A stretch of DNA of 33,401 nt, taken from an uncultured Flavobacteriales bacterium (GTDB lineage: Bacteria > Bacteroidota > Bacteroidia > Flavobacteriales_D > Sanyastnellaceae). Below the pieces are notes generated by a model, which did no database searches, was not told the DNA's origin, and was given only the letters and a program-made list of their open reading frames with translations. The DNA is taken from positions 1-33,401 of the forward strand of contig CAJQMI010000063.1 in assembly GCA_905479395.1 (NCBI GenBank), given 5' to 3'. Position numbers and translations under genes: made by a program. Shown here piece by piece: positions 1 to 7,412 of this stretch. Position 1 is the first letter of the stretch. Every line of letters begins with the position of its first letter.

Positions 1-128
1 TTCGACACGGTGATAAAGGCGGGCAGTAGCGTGCCGTTTTGGTCTTCGATATGAAAATATTTTTGATGTTCACGCATTGAGGAAATAAGCGCTTGCCTTG
101 GAACCGCGAGGAAGGCGGTGTCGAACAT
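1..128 (-). pseudogene. glyS: Glycyl-tRNA synthetase beta subunit-like fragment, 5'-truncated and cut by the window edge
   Basis: Read on the minus strand from 128 down to the edge, 42 codons are open. The peptide contains FLAVPRQALISSM, then EHQKYF and LLPAFITVS. From memory of the family this matches an internal block of the bacterial GlyS beta subunit (around residues 285-325 of the ~690-residue E. coli protein, FLAVPAEAL...GDQKYFP...LLPNFIFV). The roughly 280 residues that should precede it are absent: an in-frame stop lies a few codons upstream and the NlpC/P60 gene begins at 140. Most Bacteroidetes use a single-chain glycyl-tRNA synthetase rather than alpha2beta2, so the piece looks foreign. 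It may be a gene remnant or a chimeric join near the end of an assembled contig. The homology is clear to me; its status as a real gene is doubtful. Confidence 0.55.
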
Positions 129-139
129 GAAGCGCTGTA

Positions 140-910
140 ATGCTCACAAAGGGAGATTTCATAACGCTCGCTGTTCCATGTGCTCCAATGCGCTCCGATG
201 CCTCTGATGCCTCTGAAATGGTTTCTGAGGCCTTGGCAGGAGAGGCGGCGATTGTGAAGGAGGTTGGAGAGAAGGACTGGATTCGAATTGAATTGGCTGG
301 CGATGGATATCAAGGATGGTCCGATCGGAAGCAGTGGAAGCTTGATGACGCCCGTGCATCGAATGAATCAGCGCTGAGGCCTTTCCGACTCCAAGCGCCA
401 ACCTCTCCGTGGCTTTGCCTCAATGGTGCTGTGATTCAATTGCCTGCGGGTTCGATTGTGCATTTGAATGCTTCCTCAAAATGGTCTTGTGCCGGTTTGG
501 AGATGGAACCACTTTTCTCCATGGATGAAATGTTTCAAGTGCACTCAGATCCACTGGATGCTGCGAATTCGTTTCTTGGAGCGCCTTATCGTTGGGGTGG
601 ACGATGCGTTTGGGGCATGGATTGTTCGGGACTGATGCAGCTGGCGTATTTGCTTTGCGGCCAACGATTGCCCAGAGATGCTAGTCAACAAGCAAAGGAG
701 GGGGAGCAGATCGATTGGAATGAACGGTCACCGGGAGATTTGGCATTCTTTCAAAACGACGCTGGTCGCATTGTGCATGTCGGCATTTTAAAAAGCCGCG
801 AAGCAATCTTGCATGCAGCGGGTGAGGTTCGATTGGACCAACTTAAAGAAACTGGCATTTGGTCGGGGAATCAAGAAACGCACGCAATGGCTTTCATTCG
901 AAGAGTTTGA
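140..910 (+). CDS. NlpC/P60 family cysteine peptidase with N-terminal SH3-like region
   Basis: This is a 256-residue cell-wall hydrolase of the NlpC/P60 family, which usually cleaves gamma-D-Glu-diaminopimelate bonds in peptidoglycan stem peptides. Residues ~8-68 look like the bacterial SH3 domain that precedes this catalytic domain (AVPCAPMRSDAS followed by SEMVSEALAGE). The catalytic domain covers ~135-256, with GAPYRWGG just before Cys162 (MDCSG), His213 (IVHVGI) and His225 (ILHAAG) as the expected Cys-His-His triad. No signal peptide is visible, so export may use another route or the enzyme may act on imported muropeptides. The ATG at 140 is chosen because an in-frame TGA lies at 128-130 and the SH3 match starts within a few residues. 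It converges on fmt. Confidence 0.85.
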   Translation: MLTKGDFITLAVPCAPMRSDASDASEMVSEALAGEAAIVKEVGEKDWIRIELAGDGYQGWSDRKQWKLDDARASNESALRPFRLQAPTSPWLCLNGAVIQLPAGSIVHLNASSKWSCAGLEMEPLFSMDEMFQVHSDPLDAANSFLGAPYRWGGRCVWGMDCSGLMQLAYLLCGQRLPRDASQQAKEGEQIDWNERSPGDLAFFQNDAGRIVHVGILKSREAILHAAGEVRLDQLKETGIWSGNQETHAMAFIRRV

Positions 911-939
911 CAGCCGTGCGCATTTTTGGTTCGAAGTCT

Positions 940-1926
940 TCAGCTCCAATCGCCAAGGGTTTCTCTTTTGCTTGGCTGCAGCCCGTTGATCCAAGCTTTC
1001 ACCTCCATTGACCTCTTGCCGTTTGGTACGATTTCCATCAATTCCAACCAGCGGTCTTGGCAGGCGACAAACAGCCTGTCTTTGTGGATGGTTGCATCAC
1101 CTGGCTTTTTCAGCGTAAAATCGACCTCTGCAAGGCGAGCAGTGAGCACTTTAAAATCACCCCAAGGCGTGCCGCAAATACTGGAAGGGTAAGGGTTGAG
1201 TGACCTTATCATATGTTCCACACTATCAGCGTTTTGAGACCAGTCGATTCTGCAATTGGTTCGGTTTAGTTTTGGGGCTTCGAGCCGCGGGCTATCAGCC
1301 TCCATCGTATGCTGTGGAATTGCCTTCAATTGTCCGTTAGCGAGCTTTTCCAAAGTTTGTGCAAGGAGTTGCTTTCCTTGGTAGAGAAGCTTGTCGTGAA
1401 GCGTTGCTGCTGTCTCTGATGGCATGATTGATACCTTCGCTTGAAGTAAAATGTCACCGGTATCGATCGCTTGTTGCAGGGAAAACGTGGTGACGCCTGT
1501 TTCGGTGAGTTTGTGGCGAATGGCCCACTGTATTGGTGCTGCACCACGCAATTGTGGAAGCAATGAGGCATGCAGATTGATGGATCCGAACCTTGGAGCG
1601 TCCCAGACCAGTTGAGGAAGCATTCGAAAAGCCACGACCACTGCCAAATCGCAGTCAAGGCCTGTGATTGTCGCAACAAACTCAGGTGATTTCAAGTTGG
1701 TTGGCTGATGAATGGGCAAGCCCAATTCTACGGCTGCCTTTTTGACTTCAGACGAGCGCATTTGATGTCCACGTCCAGCTTTTTTGTCCGGCGATGTGAT
1801 CACAGCGACAATCTCATGCTTGCCACCGTAAATCTCCCGCATGCACGTGGCTGCAAATTCAGGTGTGCCGAAGAAGGCAATCCGAAGTGGTCTGTCCAGT
1901 TGAGTTGTTGGAAAAGATTCACTCAT
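940..1926 (-). CDS. fmt: Methionyl-tRNA formyltransferase
   Basis: Fmt transfers a formyl group from 10-formyl-tetrahydrofolate to Met-tRNA(fMet) so that translation can start. The 328-residue product has the usual two-domain layout. The N-terminal formyltransferase fold begins at FFGTPEFA (residues 18-25). The active-site segment SINLHASLLP followed by RGAAPIQWA supplies Asn117 and His119, and Asp158 lies in DTGDIL. The C-terminal OB-like domain covers ~225-320. The length is close to the family norm of 310-320. The gene starts only 8 bases after the stop of the MATE transporter upstream on the same strand, so the two are probably co-transcribed. Its 3' end faces the NlpC/P60 gene 29 bases away, with no obvious terminator hairpin between them. 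Confidence 0.95.
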   Translation of the reverse strand: MSESFPTTQLDRPLRIAFFGTPEFAATCMREIYGGKHEIVAVITSPDKKAGRGHQMRSSEVKKAAVELGLPIHQPTNLKSPEFVATITGLDCDLAVVVAFRMLPQLVWDAPRFGSINLHASLLPQLRGAAPIQWAIRHKLTETGVTTFSLQQAIDTGDILLQAKVSIMPSETAATLHDKLLYQGKQLLAQTLEKLANGQLKAIPQHTMEADSPRLEAPKLNRTNCRIDWSQNADSVEHMIRSLNPYPSSICGTPWGDFKVLTARLAEVDFTLKKPGDATIHKDRLFVACQDRWLELMEIVPNGKRSMEVKAWINGLQPSKRETLGDWS

Positions 1927-1934
1927 GATGCATT

Positions 1935-3281
1935 TTATTCTGTGATTTGAGGCGATAAATCATTCCAATCTAATTTTCTCAGATAGAGCCAGCTGCCCAA
2001 TCCGATGCCTGAAAAGTACACCCATTCTACCAGCCAAATGATCCAAATCGGTTGAGGCCAAACCAAAGTCAGTGCTGCTGCGAGTGCTATGTAGCCTGTG
2101 ACAGCGATTAATTCGATTCGAAAAGCTCTTTTCGTTTTTCCAAGGCCTTGGATCGTAGACAACATGATGCCTGAGAAGGTGTAAATGGAAACACCAACAA
2201 AGACAACAAACAATGTTTTTTGCATTGCTTCAATTCCGACTTCATCGGTGAAGAAAGCAGCTGCTAGAAATTTTGGATAGAGTATGTAACCGTGGCACAG
2301 GATGATCATTCCCAATGCATTGAGCAGGGTGAGTCTCTTTAGAACCAGTTTTAATTCTGCTCCGCGATGTTCACCGATTAAACCGCTAACGTAAGTGCGT
2401 GTTGTCTGCTGAATGCCTTGTGCAGTTATAAAAGCGAGCATGAAGAAGTTCCGCGTAATGTGTGACACCTTGAGTTCAAGGCTGCCCACTTTTTCGACGA
2501 GAAAGAAAAAGGCAGTCCATGTCGCGATGGTGAGAAGGAATTGCCCCATTAGTGGATAGGCTAACTCCCACCAAACCCTCAGTTTTTGAGATGTCAAAAG
2601 CGTTCTTGACGTTAAGATGTCAGGTGCGATTCGAACTAAAATGATGCATGAAACGATGCATCCGATTGATTCAGCAGTGACAGATGCCCAAGCAGCGCCA
2701 ATTGCTCCAATGGGTTCCACCGAAAACCAACCCTCTACCCAAGCAGCATCGAGTAAAATGTTGATTGTCCCTGTCACAGCAGCAACAAGTAGGATCGGCC
2801 AGGTCTTGGCGGTTCCTGTATAAAATGCGTTCAGTGCGAGTAGAATGGAGAAGGGGATGAAGCCCAAAAGTCGAATGCTGAAGAAGGACTCGAACATCGA
2901 ACGAATTCCTGGGTCTTGGATTGTGCTTCCCAAGAGTCCTTGGTTGAGCAAGACTCCAACGACAAGCAATCCAATTCCAATTCCGACGTGAATGAGTAAT
3001 CCGGTTCGCAGCGTTCTGAGGGCCTCTGGTAAATTGCGCTCACCGATTCTTCGGGCAATAATGATCTGAAGCGCCGCAGAACTCCCGACGGCAAGTGTCT
3101 CCAGTGTCATGTATACGAGACCAGCATTGCCAGCTCCATTGATCGCTGATTCGCTATGTCGCGCAAGGAAAAAATTGTCTGTCAGAAGCACCAAAAATTG
3201 CAGAGCTGTTCCGGCCGAAATGGGGAGAGCCATTCGAAGCAAATCGCGGTAGCCGATTTGAAGTGAGTCTGCAGTTTTCAT
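1935..3281 (-). CDS. MATE family multidrug/cation efflux transporter
   Basis: This 448-residue inner-membrane protein has about twelve hydrophobic segments, as expected for MATE transporters, which export cationic drugs or metabolites using a Na+ or H+ gradient. The N-terminal half holds the typical opening ALPISAGTALQFLVLLTDNFF (residues 18-38) and a segment around residues 65-85 (SSAALQIIIARRIGE) that resembles the conserved 'Q.IIAR..GE' loop. The second half repeats the fold from about residue 235. The substrate cannot be read from the sequence. It lies immediately upstream of fmt with an 8-base gap, which suggests a shared transcript without implying a functional link. Confidence 0.88.
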   Translation of the reverse strand: MKTADSLQIGYRDLLRMALPISAGTALQFLVLLTDNFFLARHSESAINGAGNAGLVYMTLETLAVGSSAALQIIIARRIGERNLPEALRTLRTGLLIHVGIGIGLLVVGVLLNQGLLGSTIQDPGIRSMFESFFSIRLLGFIPFSILLALNAFYTGTAKTWPILLVAAVTGTINILLDAAWVEGWFSVEPIGAIGAAWASVTAESIGCIVSCIILVRIAPDILTSRTLLTSQKLRVWWELAYPLMGQFLLTIATWTAFFFLVEKVGSLELKVSHITRNFFMLAFITAQGIQQTTRTYVSGLIGEHRGAELKLVLKRLTLLNALGMIILCHGYILYPKFLAAAFFTDEVGIEAMQKTLFVVFVGVSIYTFSGIMLSTIQGLGKTKRAFRIELIAVTGYIALAAALTLVWPQPIWIIWLVEWVYFSGIGLGSWLYLRKLDWNDLSPQITE

Positions 3282-3335
3282 CGCCGGGCAAAGGTCGTTC
3301 GAAATTGACGATTTACAGCTCAGAGATTTTCATTG

Positions 3336-4022
3336 TTATGCCAATGGATTGCCTGTGTTGGGACAGATTTTGAGCTGTTTGAGAATGACTTCTGATTTGC
3401 GGACTGTTTTCATCGCCCAATGAGCGCGTAATTCTGCCTTTTCAGCTTCAGTAAGGGACCAAGTGGAATCAGGAAGTTCATGTGTCCTTCTCGATAGGTC
3501 ATGCATGATGATGCCGGCGGCAACACTGATGTTCAAAGATTCAGCAAATCCTGCCATTGGGATATAAACGTGGTGGTCAGCAGCTTCAAGAAAGGTGTCA
3601 CTCACGCCTTCAAATTCAGTGCCCATGACCAAGGCAATGGGTCGATCGATGGGAAGCTCGTGAACTTCCTTTCCATTCACATGCGGGGATGTGACCGCAA
3701 TTTCGTACCCACTGGATCGCAATTGCTGAATGCACGATGCTGTTGGGTTTGGGTCTTGCAGGTATCGGTGCAACGTGAGCCAGGAAGGCGTTCCCTTTGA
3801 TACTTGGCGATTAAAAACCCAAGGATTTGCATCTTCAATCAAATGCACATCTTGTATTCCAACTCCGTCGCAGGTGCGCATGACGGCACTAGCATTGCGA
3901 GATTGATAGACATTCTCGAGGACGAGACACACGTGCCGTGTTCTTGACTCAAGAACATGCTCGAAGCGAGTGGAGCGTTCCTCACTTAGAAACGGAAGCA
4001 GTGCTTTGTACCTGGGGTCCAT
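3336..4022 (-). CDS. trmH: tRNA (guanosine-18-2'-O)-methyltransferase, SpoU/TrmH family
   Basis: This 228-residue SPOUT-class methyltransferase probably methylates the ribose of G18 in the tRNA D-loop using S-adenosylmethionine. Motif 1 (NASAVMRTCDGVG, residues 43-55) contains Arg49, which aligns with the catalytic Arg of TrmH. Motif 2 is VMGTEFEGV (132-140), running to YIPM. Motif 3 is the trefoil-knot segment ESLNISVAAG (161-170). The N-terminal and C-terminal extensions fit TrmH better than RlmB or TrmL, and the N-terminus MDPRYKALLPFL resembles TrmH openings. It lies downstream of HU on the same strand but is separated from it by a strong hairpin terminator, so it probably has its own promoter; no clear TAnnTTTG element was found in the short gap. 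Confidence 0.87.
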   Translation of the reverse strand: MDPRYKALLPFLSEERSTRFEHVLESRTRHVCLVLENVYQSRNASAVMRTCDGVGIQDVHLIEDANPWVFNRQVSKGTPSWLTLHRYLQDPNPTASCIQQLRSSGYEIAVTSPHVNGKEVHELPIDRPIALVMGTEFEGVSDTFLEAADHHVYIPMAGFAESLNISVAAGIIMHDLSRRTHELPDSTWSLTEAEKAELRAHWAMKTVRKSEVILKQLKICPNTGNPLA

Positions 4023-4052
4023 GATTCGAGAATGTTGTTAAAAGTCTAAATG

Positions 4053-4083
4053 AAAAAGGCCCTGCGGATACCGCAGGGCCTTT
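4053..4083 (-). terminator. Rho-independent terminator of the HU gene
   Basis: A perfect 10-bp GC-rich stem (4058-4067 with 4071-4080) encloses a 3-base ATA loop. On the minus strand it is followed by five T residues, the expected arrangement 18 bases after the HU stop codon. A run of T on the plus side (4081-4083) extends the pairing. Confidence 0.9.
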
Positions 4084-4101
4084 CAGAAGAACTTCGGGCA
4101 A

Positions 4102-4371
4102 TTATACCTTGCTGTTCAACTCAGCACCAGCCTTGAACTTAATTACGTTCTTAGCTGCGATTGTGATTTCTTTACCCGTTTGTGGGTTACGTCCTTTGCG
4201 CTCAGCGCGGTGAGTGACAGAGAAAGAACCGAATCCAACGAGGGATACGCGGTCTCCTTTGCCCAAGGCACCTGCTGTTGCGTCGATGAAAGAGTCGAGT
4301 GCGCGCTTAGCGTCTGCTTTTGAGATGCCGGCTCCTTCTGCCATAGCATCTACCAATTCTGCTTTGTTCAT
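4102..4371 (-). CDS. hup: HU family DNA-binding protein
   Basis: At 89 residues this has the standard length of the HU/IHF histone-like proteins, which bind and bend DNA as dimers in the nucleoid. It begins [21 protein letters not shown] (helices 1 and 2) and carries the family signature [21 protein letters not shown] (residues ~47-67) forming the beta arm, with the conserved Pro in RNPQTG that intercalates into DNA. It is monocistronic: a TAnnTTTG promoter element lies just upstream and a strong terminator just downstream. IHF-like members share the signature, so homodimeric HU is the likely but not certain assignment. Confidence 0.95.
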   Translation of the reverse strand: MNKAELVDAMAEGAGISKADAKRALDSFIDATAGALGKGDRVSLVGFGSFSVTHRAERKGRNPQTGKEITIAAKNVIKFKAGAELNSKV

Positions 4372-4404
4372 GGTATAATGGTTTAATGATTTGAACTACT
4401 GCGC

Positions 4405-4412
4405 CAAATATA
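4405..4412 (-). promoter_or_regulatory. Bacteroidetes-type -7 promoter element for HU
   Basis: The minus strand reads TATATTTG, a perfect match to the Bacteroidetes -7 consensus TAnnTTTG, 33 bases before the HU start codon. A partial -33 element (TTG at 4434-4436 on the minus strand) lies 21 bases further upstream, within the normal spacing. Confidence 0.7.
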
Positions 4413-4534
4413 TAGGAGCAAATCCAAGCACAGCAAGGGTTACAGCATATTTCGTGAATAAACGAGTGCTTTTTGTTGAAAAGCCCGCGAGAAAGCGGCA
4501 AATTTCCTTGAGAATCATCCGAATTCGCGGTGTT

Positions 4535-4864
4535 TCATTGCGAAACGCGTCCTTTCTGGTGAATCAGCCAAAGCATTCCAGCTGCGCAAGGTATCAATGC
4601 ATCCAGTGGAGTTCCATTGCCAATCACCTTCCATTGTGCCAAAGCAATTGCGCTTGCCACTGCGCAGACGGTGACCATGAGGATGGTCAGAAAACTTTGA
4701 TCGAGGACTTTCCTTTCTGATGCGAGTGCTCCTAGCAAAGGCAGGCCGCATGCAATCATTGCAGCGAAAAGACTCACCGAAGCGGTTTCAAGCATGAAGC
4801 GGCAGGCACTTACGACGAATAACAAGAGCCAGACGATTTTGTAAAGTCGTTTCGTTTCAATCAT
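4535..4864 (-). CDS. Small four-helix membrane protein, unknown function
   Basis: I do not recognise a family. With the ATG at 4864 the product is 109 residues, MIETKRLYKIVWLLLF onward, with four likely transmembrane helices at about 7-24, 27-45, 57-77 and 82-100. The frame stays open upstream to 5011, but that extension is charged, runs into the divergent thioesterase gene and is probably not translated. The start codons of this gene and the thioesterase are only 18 bases apart, so their promoters must overlap or lie inside each other's coding region. The C-terminus is short and basic. Confidence 0.6.
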   Translation of the reverse strand: MIETKRLYKIVWLLLFVVSACRFMLETASVSLFAAMIACGLPLLGALASERKVLDQSFLTILMVTVCAVASAIALAQWKVIGNGTPLDALIPCAAGMLWLIHQKGRVSQ

Positions 4865-4882
4865 GATGCGAAGGTAAGAGCC

Positions 4883-5356
4883 ATGTACCTTTGGTCTATG
4901 AATGAAACGCAGCTGCCTGAGGCACACATATACCATCCTGAAATCAGATTTGTCGACATTGATGCGGCGGGCATTGTAAACAATGCGACGTATTTGAACT
5001 ATTTCGAGCAAAGCCGAATTCAGTTTTTTGAATCCATTGTAGGTGAGAAGTGGGATTGGAATTCAGCTGGAATGGTCATCGCCAAGCATGAGGTCAATTA
5101 TTGCCAACCGATTTTTTTTCAAGATGATGTCACGATTGTGACATGGATTGAACGGGTTGGAAATAAGAGCATGGAGGCGGCTTATGAAATTTTCAAAATG
5201 GCAGGGGAAGAGCGCGTGCTGGTCGCTTTTGCAAAAACGGTGATGGTGTCATTTGATCATCGCAAAGGGGTGTCGATTCCTTGGAAGGCAGAATTACTCG
5301 GTCCCTTGGAGTTGTTTGGTATAGGCCGTCCCTCAAATTGGGCTTCATTGGAATGA
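4883..5356 (+). CDS. Acyl-CoA thioesterase, hotdog fold (4HBT/YbgC-like)
   Basis: This 157-residue single hotdog-domain protein probably hydrolyses an acyl-CoA in the cytoplasm. The family motif is at residues ~21-45: IRFVDIDAAGIVNN, then YLNYFEQSR. Asp25 or Asp27 is the expected active-site acid, and GIVNNATYL corresponds to the helix-capping G-[HIV]-VNN motif. Later beta strands (EVNYCQPIFFQDDVTI and AFAKTVMVSFD) also fit the fold. The substrate is unknown; short-chain and aromatic acyl-CoAs are both possible in this family. A second in-frame ATG at 4898 (MNETQLPEA) is an equally plausible start, giving 152 residues. No terminator was seen before the next gene. Confidence 0.85.
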   Translation: MYLWSMNETQLPEAHIYHPEIRFVDIDAAGIVNNATYLNYFEQSRIQFFESIVGEKWDWNSAGMVIAKHEVNYCQPIFFQDDVTIVTWIERVGNKSMEAAYEIFKMAGEERVLVAFAKTVMVSFDHRKGVSIPWKAELLGPLELFGIGRPSNWASLE

Positions 5357-5423
5357 AGTAGGTAAGGTTGGCTATGGTTGAAAAGTTTTTATTGCGGCAC
5401 ATTCGTCAAAGGTCTTCGCCTGC

Positions 5424-5431
5424 TACATTTG
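5424..5431 (+). promoter_or_regulatory. TAnnTTTG promoter element upstream of the 591-aa T9SS protein
   Basis: The sequence TACATTTG matches the -7 consensus exactly and lies 46 bases before the start codon at 5478. A -33 candidate is weak (TTCG at 5402-5405). Confidence 0.55.
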
Positions 5432-5477
5432 CTTCGTGTCCGTTTTACACTGATAACGAAATATAACTTTATCTACC

Positions 5478-7253
5478 ATGAAAAATTTTTACGCAGCGGC
5501 ATTTTTCACAATGCTGGCTTCATTGGTCCATGCGCAAGTAGCGGTGACGCTTCAAGTTGACATGAACGAACAAACCGTTTCTCCTGATGGTGTGCATGTA
5601 GCAGGTGGATTCCAGGGATGGGATCCTTTGGCCACACCACTCGCCGACGATGATATGGATGGCATCTGGGCGGTTACTCTCGACCTAGAGCCCGGAACAC
5701 ATGAATACAAATTCATCAACGGCGCCAGTTGGGATGTTGTTGAAGACGTTCCTCCAACTTGTCAGGTTGAAGTGGCAGGAAACGACAATCGTTTCATTGT
5801 CATTGAAGAAGGTGCCACTGAATCTTCCAGCTTGGTCTGCTTTGAGAGTTGTGCAGCATGTGGTCTGTCAACCATTCGAATGCGGGTTGACATGAGCGTA
5901 GAAAGCGCTGTGTCGCCAAACGGAGTTCATATTGCGGGCAATTTCCAAGGATGGGACCCAGCAGGCACGAGCTTGACTGATGCCAATGAGGATGGTGTTT
6001 GGGAGGCCATGGTTTCATTCCATGCGGATTCTCTAGAAGAAGGCCAATTGGTTTACAAATTCATCAATGGCAACGCATGGACAAACCCCAATGAGAATCT
6101 CACGGGCGAACCATGTGCTGATGACTTTGGAAACCGGGTGCACCCTTTGAGTGATTTGAACATGGTTTTATTCGGTGACTCCGCTACCGGTGCCGCACCA
6201 TGCTTTGGGAATTGTGGGACGTGTATAACTCCTACCAATGTTACGTTTCGAGTGGACATGAACACCCAGGAAACGGTCTCTGTTAATGGTGTGCACATTG
6301 CCGGTAGTTTTCAAGGCTGGAGTCCCAATGCAAACGCACTCAGTGATGATGACGGTGATGGAATTTGGGAACTGGTATTGCAAGTTGCAGCCGGAGACAT
6401 TCAATTTAAATTCGTCAATGGCAATGATTGGAGTGGCAATGGTGATGGCAATGTGGACAATGAGCTAGTCGTTGGAGACTGCGCTGCAGAAGGTTCTGAC
6501 AACCGCTTGCTTTCTGTTGGTACTGAAGATCTCGTTTATGAAGTGTGCTACAATTCCTGTGAAGCGGAGTGCGTCGAAAATCCAGATCCGGCTGATGTGA
6601 TATTCAGGGTGGAGATGTCGGAAGAAACCGTGAATGCAGGCGGCGTTTGGGTCATTGGCAATTTCACCGATCCAAATTGGCAAATGGGTGGACTGCAAAT
6701 GACAGACGTCGACGCTGACGGGGTTTATGAAGCTACGGCCAATGTGTCAGGTGCATCAACCATCTTGTACAAATTTGTAAACGGTGACCCTTCTGCAGGA
6801 GATCAAGGGGTTGATTATTTTGAGGAATCAGGGATTCAATTGGATGAGAATAACGAGGAAATTGCCACGTTCGAGACTGATGGTTGTGGACTGGCCAATG
6901 GCTTCGGGGCGTATAACCGAATTCATGAGCGAAGCGGCGAGGATGAGATACTGGAAGCTGTTTGTTTCAACAAGTGTTCGTCTTGCGTTGTGAGTGTCCA
7001 GGAATTGGATGCGACACTTTTCGAAGCATATCCAAATCCATTCGATCATCGTTTGCAGCTTGTTTTCTCTTCTACTGATGCGGCATCTCAGTTCGTAATT
7101 ACGGATGCCTCAGGACGGGTCATCGAAAACTTCAATGTTATTGCAGGTCAAACTTCGATGGACTTGAACACTTCTAAGTGGTCAAATGGAACTTACATTC
7201 TACGCAGCCAAACATCGGATGGTGTCGATGCTCGTGTTTTTCTGAAGCACTGA
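5478..7253 (+). CDS. Secreted protein with four CBM/AMPK-type beta-sandwich modules and T9SS sorting domain
   Basis: This 591-residue exported protein has a signal peptide at 1-20 (cleavage near HAQ). Four tandem modules follow at ~22-129, 132-249, 253-365 and 373-503. Each starts with a strand such as VTLQVDMN or VTFRVDMN, contains GVHIAGSFQGW-like and DGDGIWELV-like segments, then YKFVNG. This resembles the glycogen/starch-binding E-set (CBM48/AMPK-beta-type) fold. Every module ends in a Cys cluster such as CFESCAAC, which may hold it together. Module 4 is the most divergent (VWVIGNFTDPNW). Residues 511-591 are a type A T9SS sorting domain (EAYPNPFDHRL...GTYILR), so the protein should be secreted across the outer membrane and attached or released. 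No catalytic domain is present, so binding of a glucan or other glycan is inferred. Its transcript appears monocistronic. Confidence 0.85.
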   Translation: MKNFYAAAFFTMLASLVHAQVAVTLQVDMNEQTVSPDGVHVAGGFQGWDPLATPLADDDMDGIWAVTLDLEPGTHEYKFINGASWDVVEDVPPTCQVEVAGNDNRFIVIEEGATESSSLVCFESCAACGLSTIRMRVDMSVESAVSPNGVHIAGNFQGWDPAGTSLTDANEDGVWEAMVSFHADSLEEGQLVYKFINGNAWTNPNENLTGEPCADDFGNRVHPLSDLNMVLFGDSATGAAPCFGNCGTCITPTNVTFRVDMNTQETVSVNGVHIAGSFQGWSPNANALSDDDGDGIWELVLQVAAGDIQFKFVNGNDWSGNGDGNVDNELVVGDCAAEGSDNRLLSVGTEDLVYEVCYNSCEAECVENPDPADVIFRVEMSEETVNAGGVWVIGNFTDPNWQMGGLQMTDVDADGVYEATANVSGASTILYKFVNGDPSAGDQGVDYFEESGIQLDENNEEIATFETDGCGLANGFGAYNRIHERSGEDEILEAVCFNKCSSCVVSVQELDATLFEAYPNPFDHRLQLVFSSTDAASQFVITDASGRVIENFNVIAGQTSMDLNTSKWSNGTYILRSQTSDGVDARVFLKH

Positions 7254-7274
7254 TTTTAAGTAATTTTAGGGCGG

Positions 7275-7304
7275 AAGGGGAGGCAATTGCCTCCCCTTTT
7301 TTTT
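7275..7304 (+). terminator. Rho-independent terminator after the 591-aa gene
   Basis: The segment 7277-7296 is a perfect 20-base palindrome (GGGGAGGCAA paired with TTGCCTCCCC) followed by eight T residues. It lies 23 bases after the stop codon. Confidence 0.92.
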
Positions 7305-7375
7305 GTTCACACAGGAGGGTGAATATGTCTTTGTATTTTTTTTAAACATACAGGCTGCTCAGATTTCGAAACCTC

Positions 7376-7383
7376 TATATTTG
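7376..7383 (+). promoter_or_regulatory. TAnnTTTG promoter element upstream of the 800-aa T9SS protein
   Basis: The sequence TATATTTG is a perfect -7 match 29 bases before the ATG at 7413, downstream of the preceding terminator. No convincing -33 TTTG lies at the standard spacing. Confidence 0.65.
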
Positions 7384-7412
7384 ACGAAATTAGATTCACT
7401 AAACACCCCAGA

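Noticed and set aside
3289-3296. GACCTTTG as a promoter element for the MATE gene
   Set aside because: It has one mismatch to TAnnTTTG and lies only 8 bases from the start codon, leaving almost no leader.
4865-5011. N-terminal extension of the small membrane protein
   Set aside because: It overlaps the divergent thioesterase start and is charged and basic; the membrane protein begins naturally at 4864.
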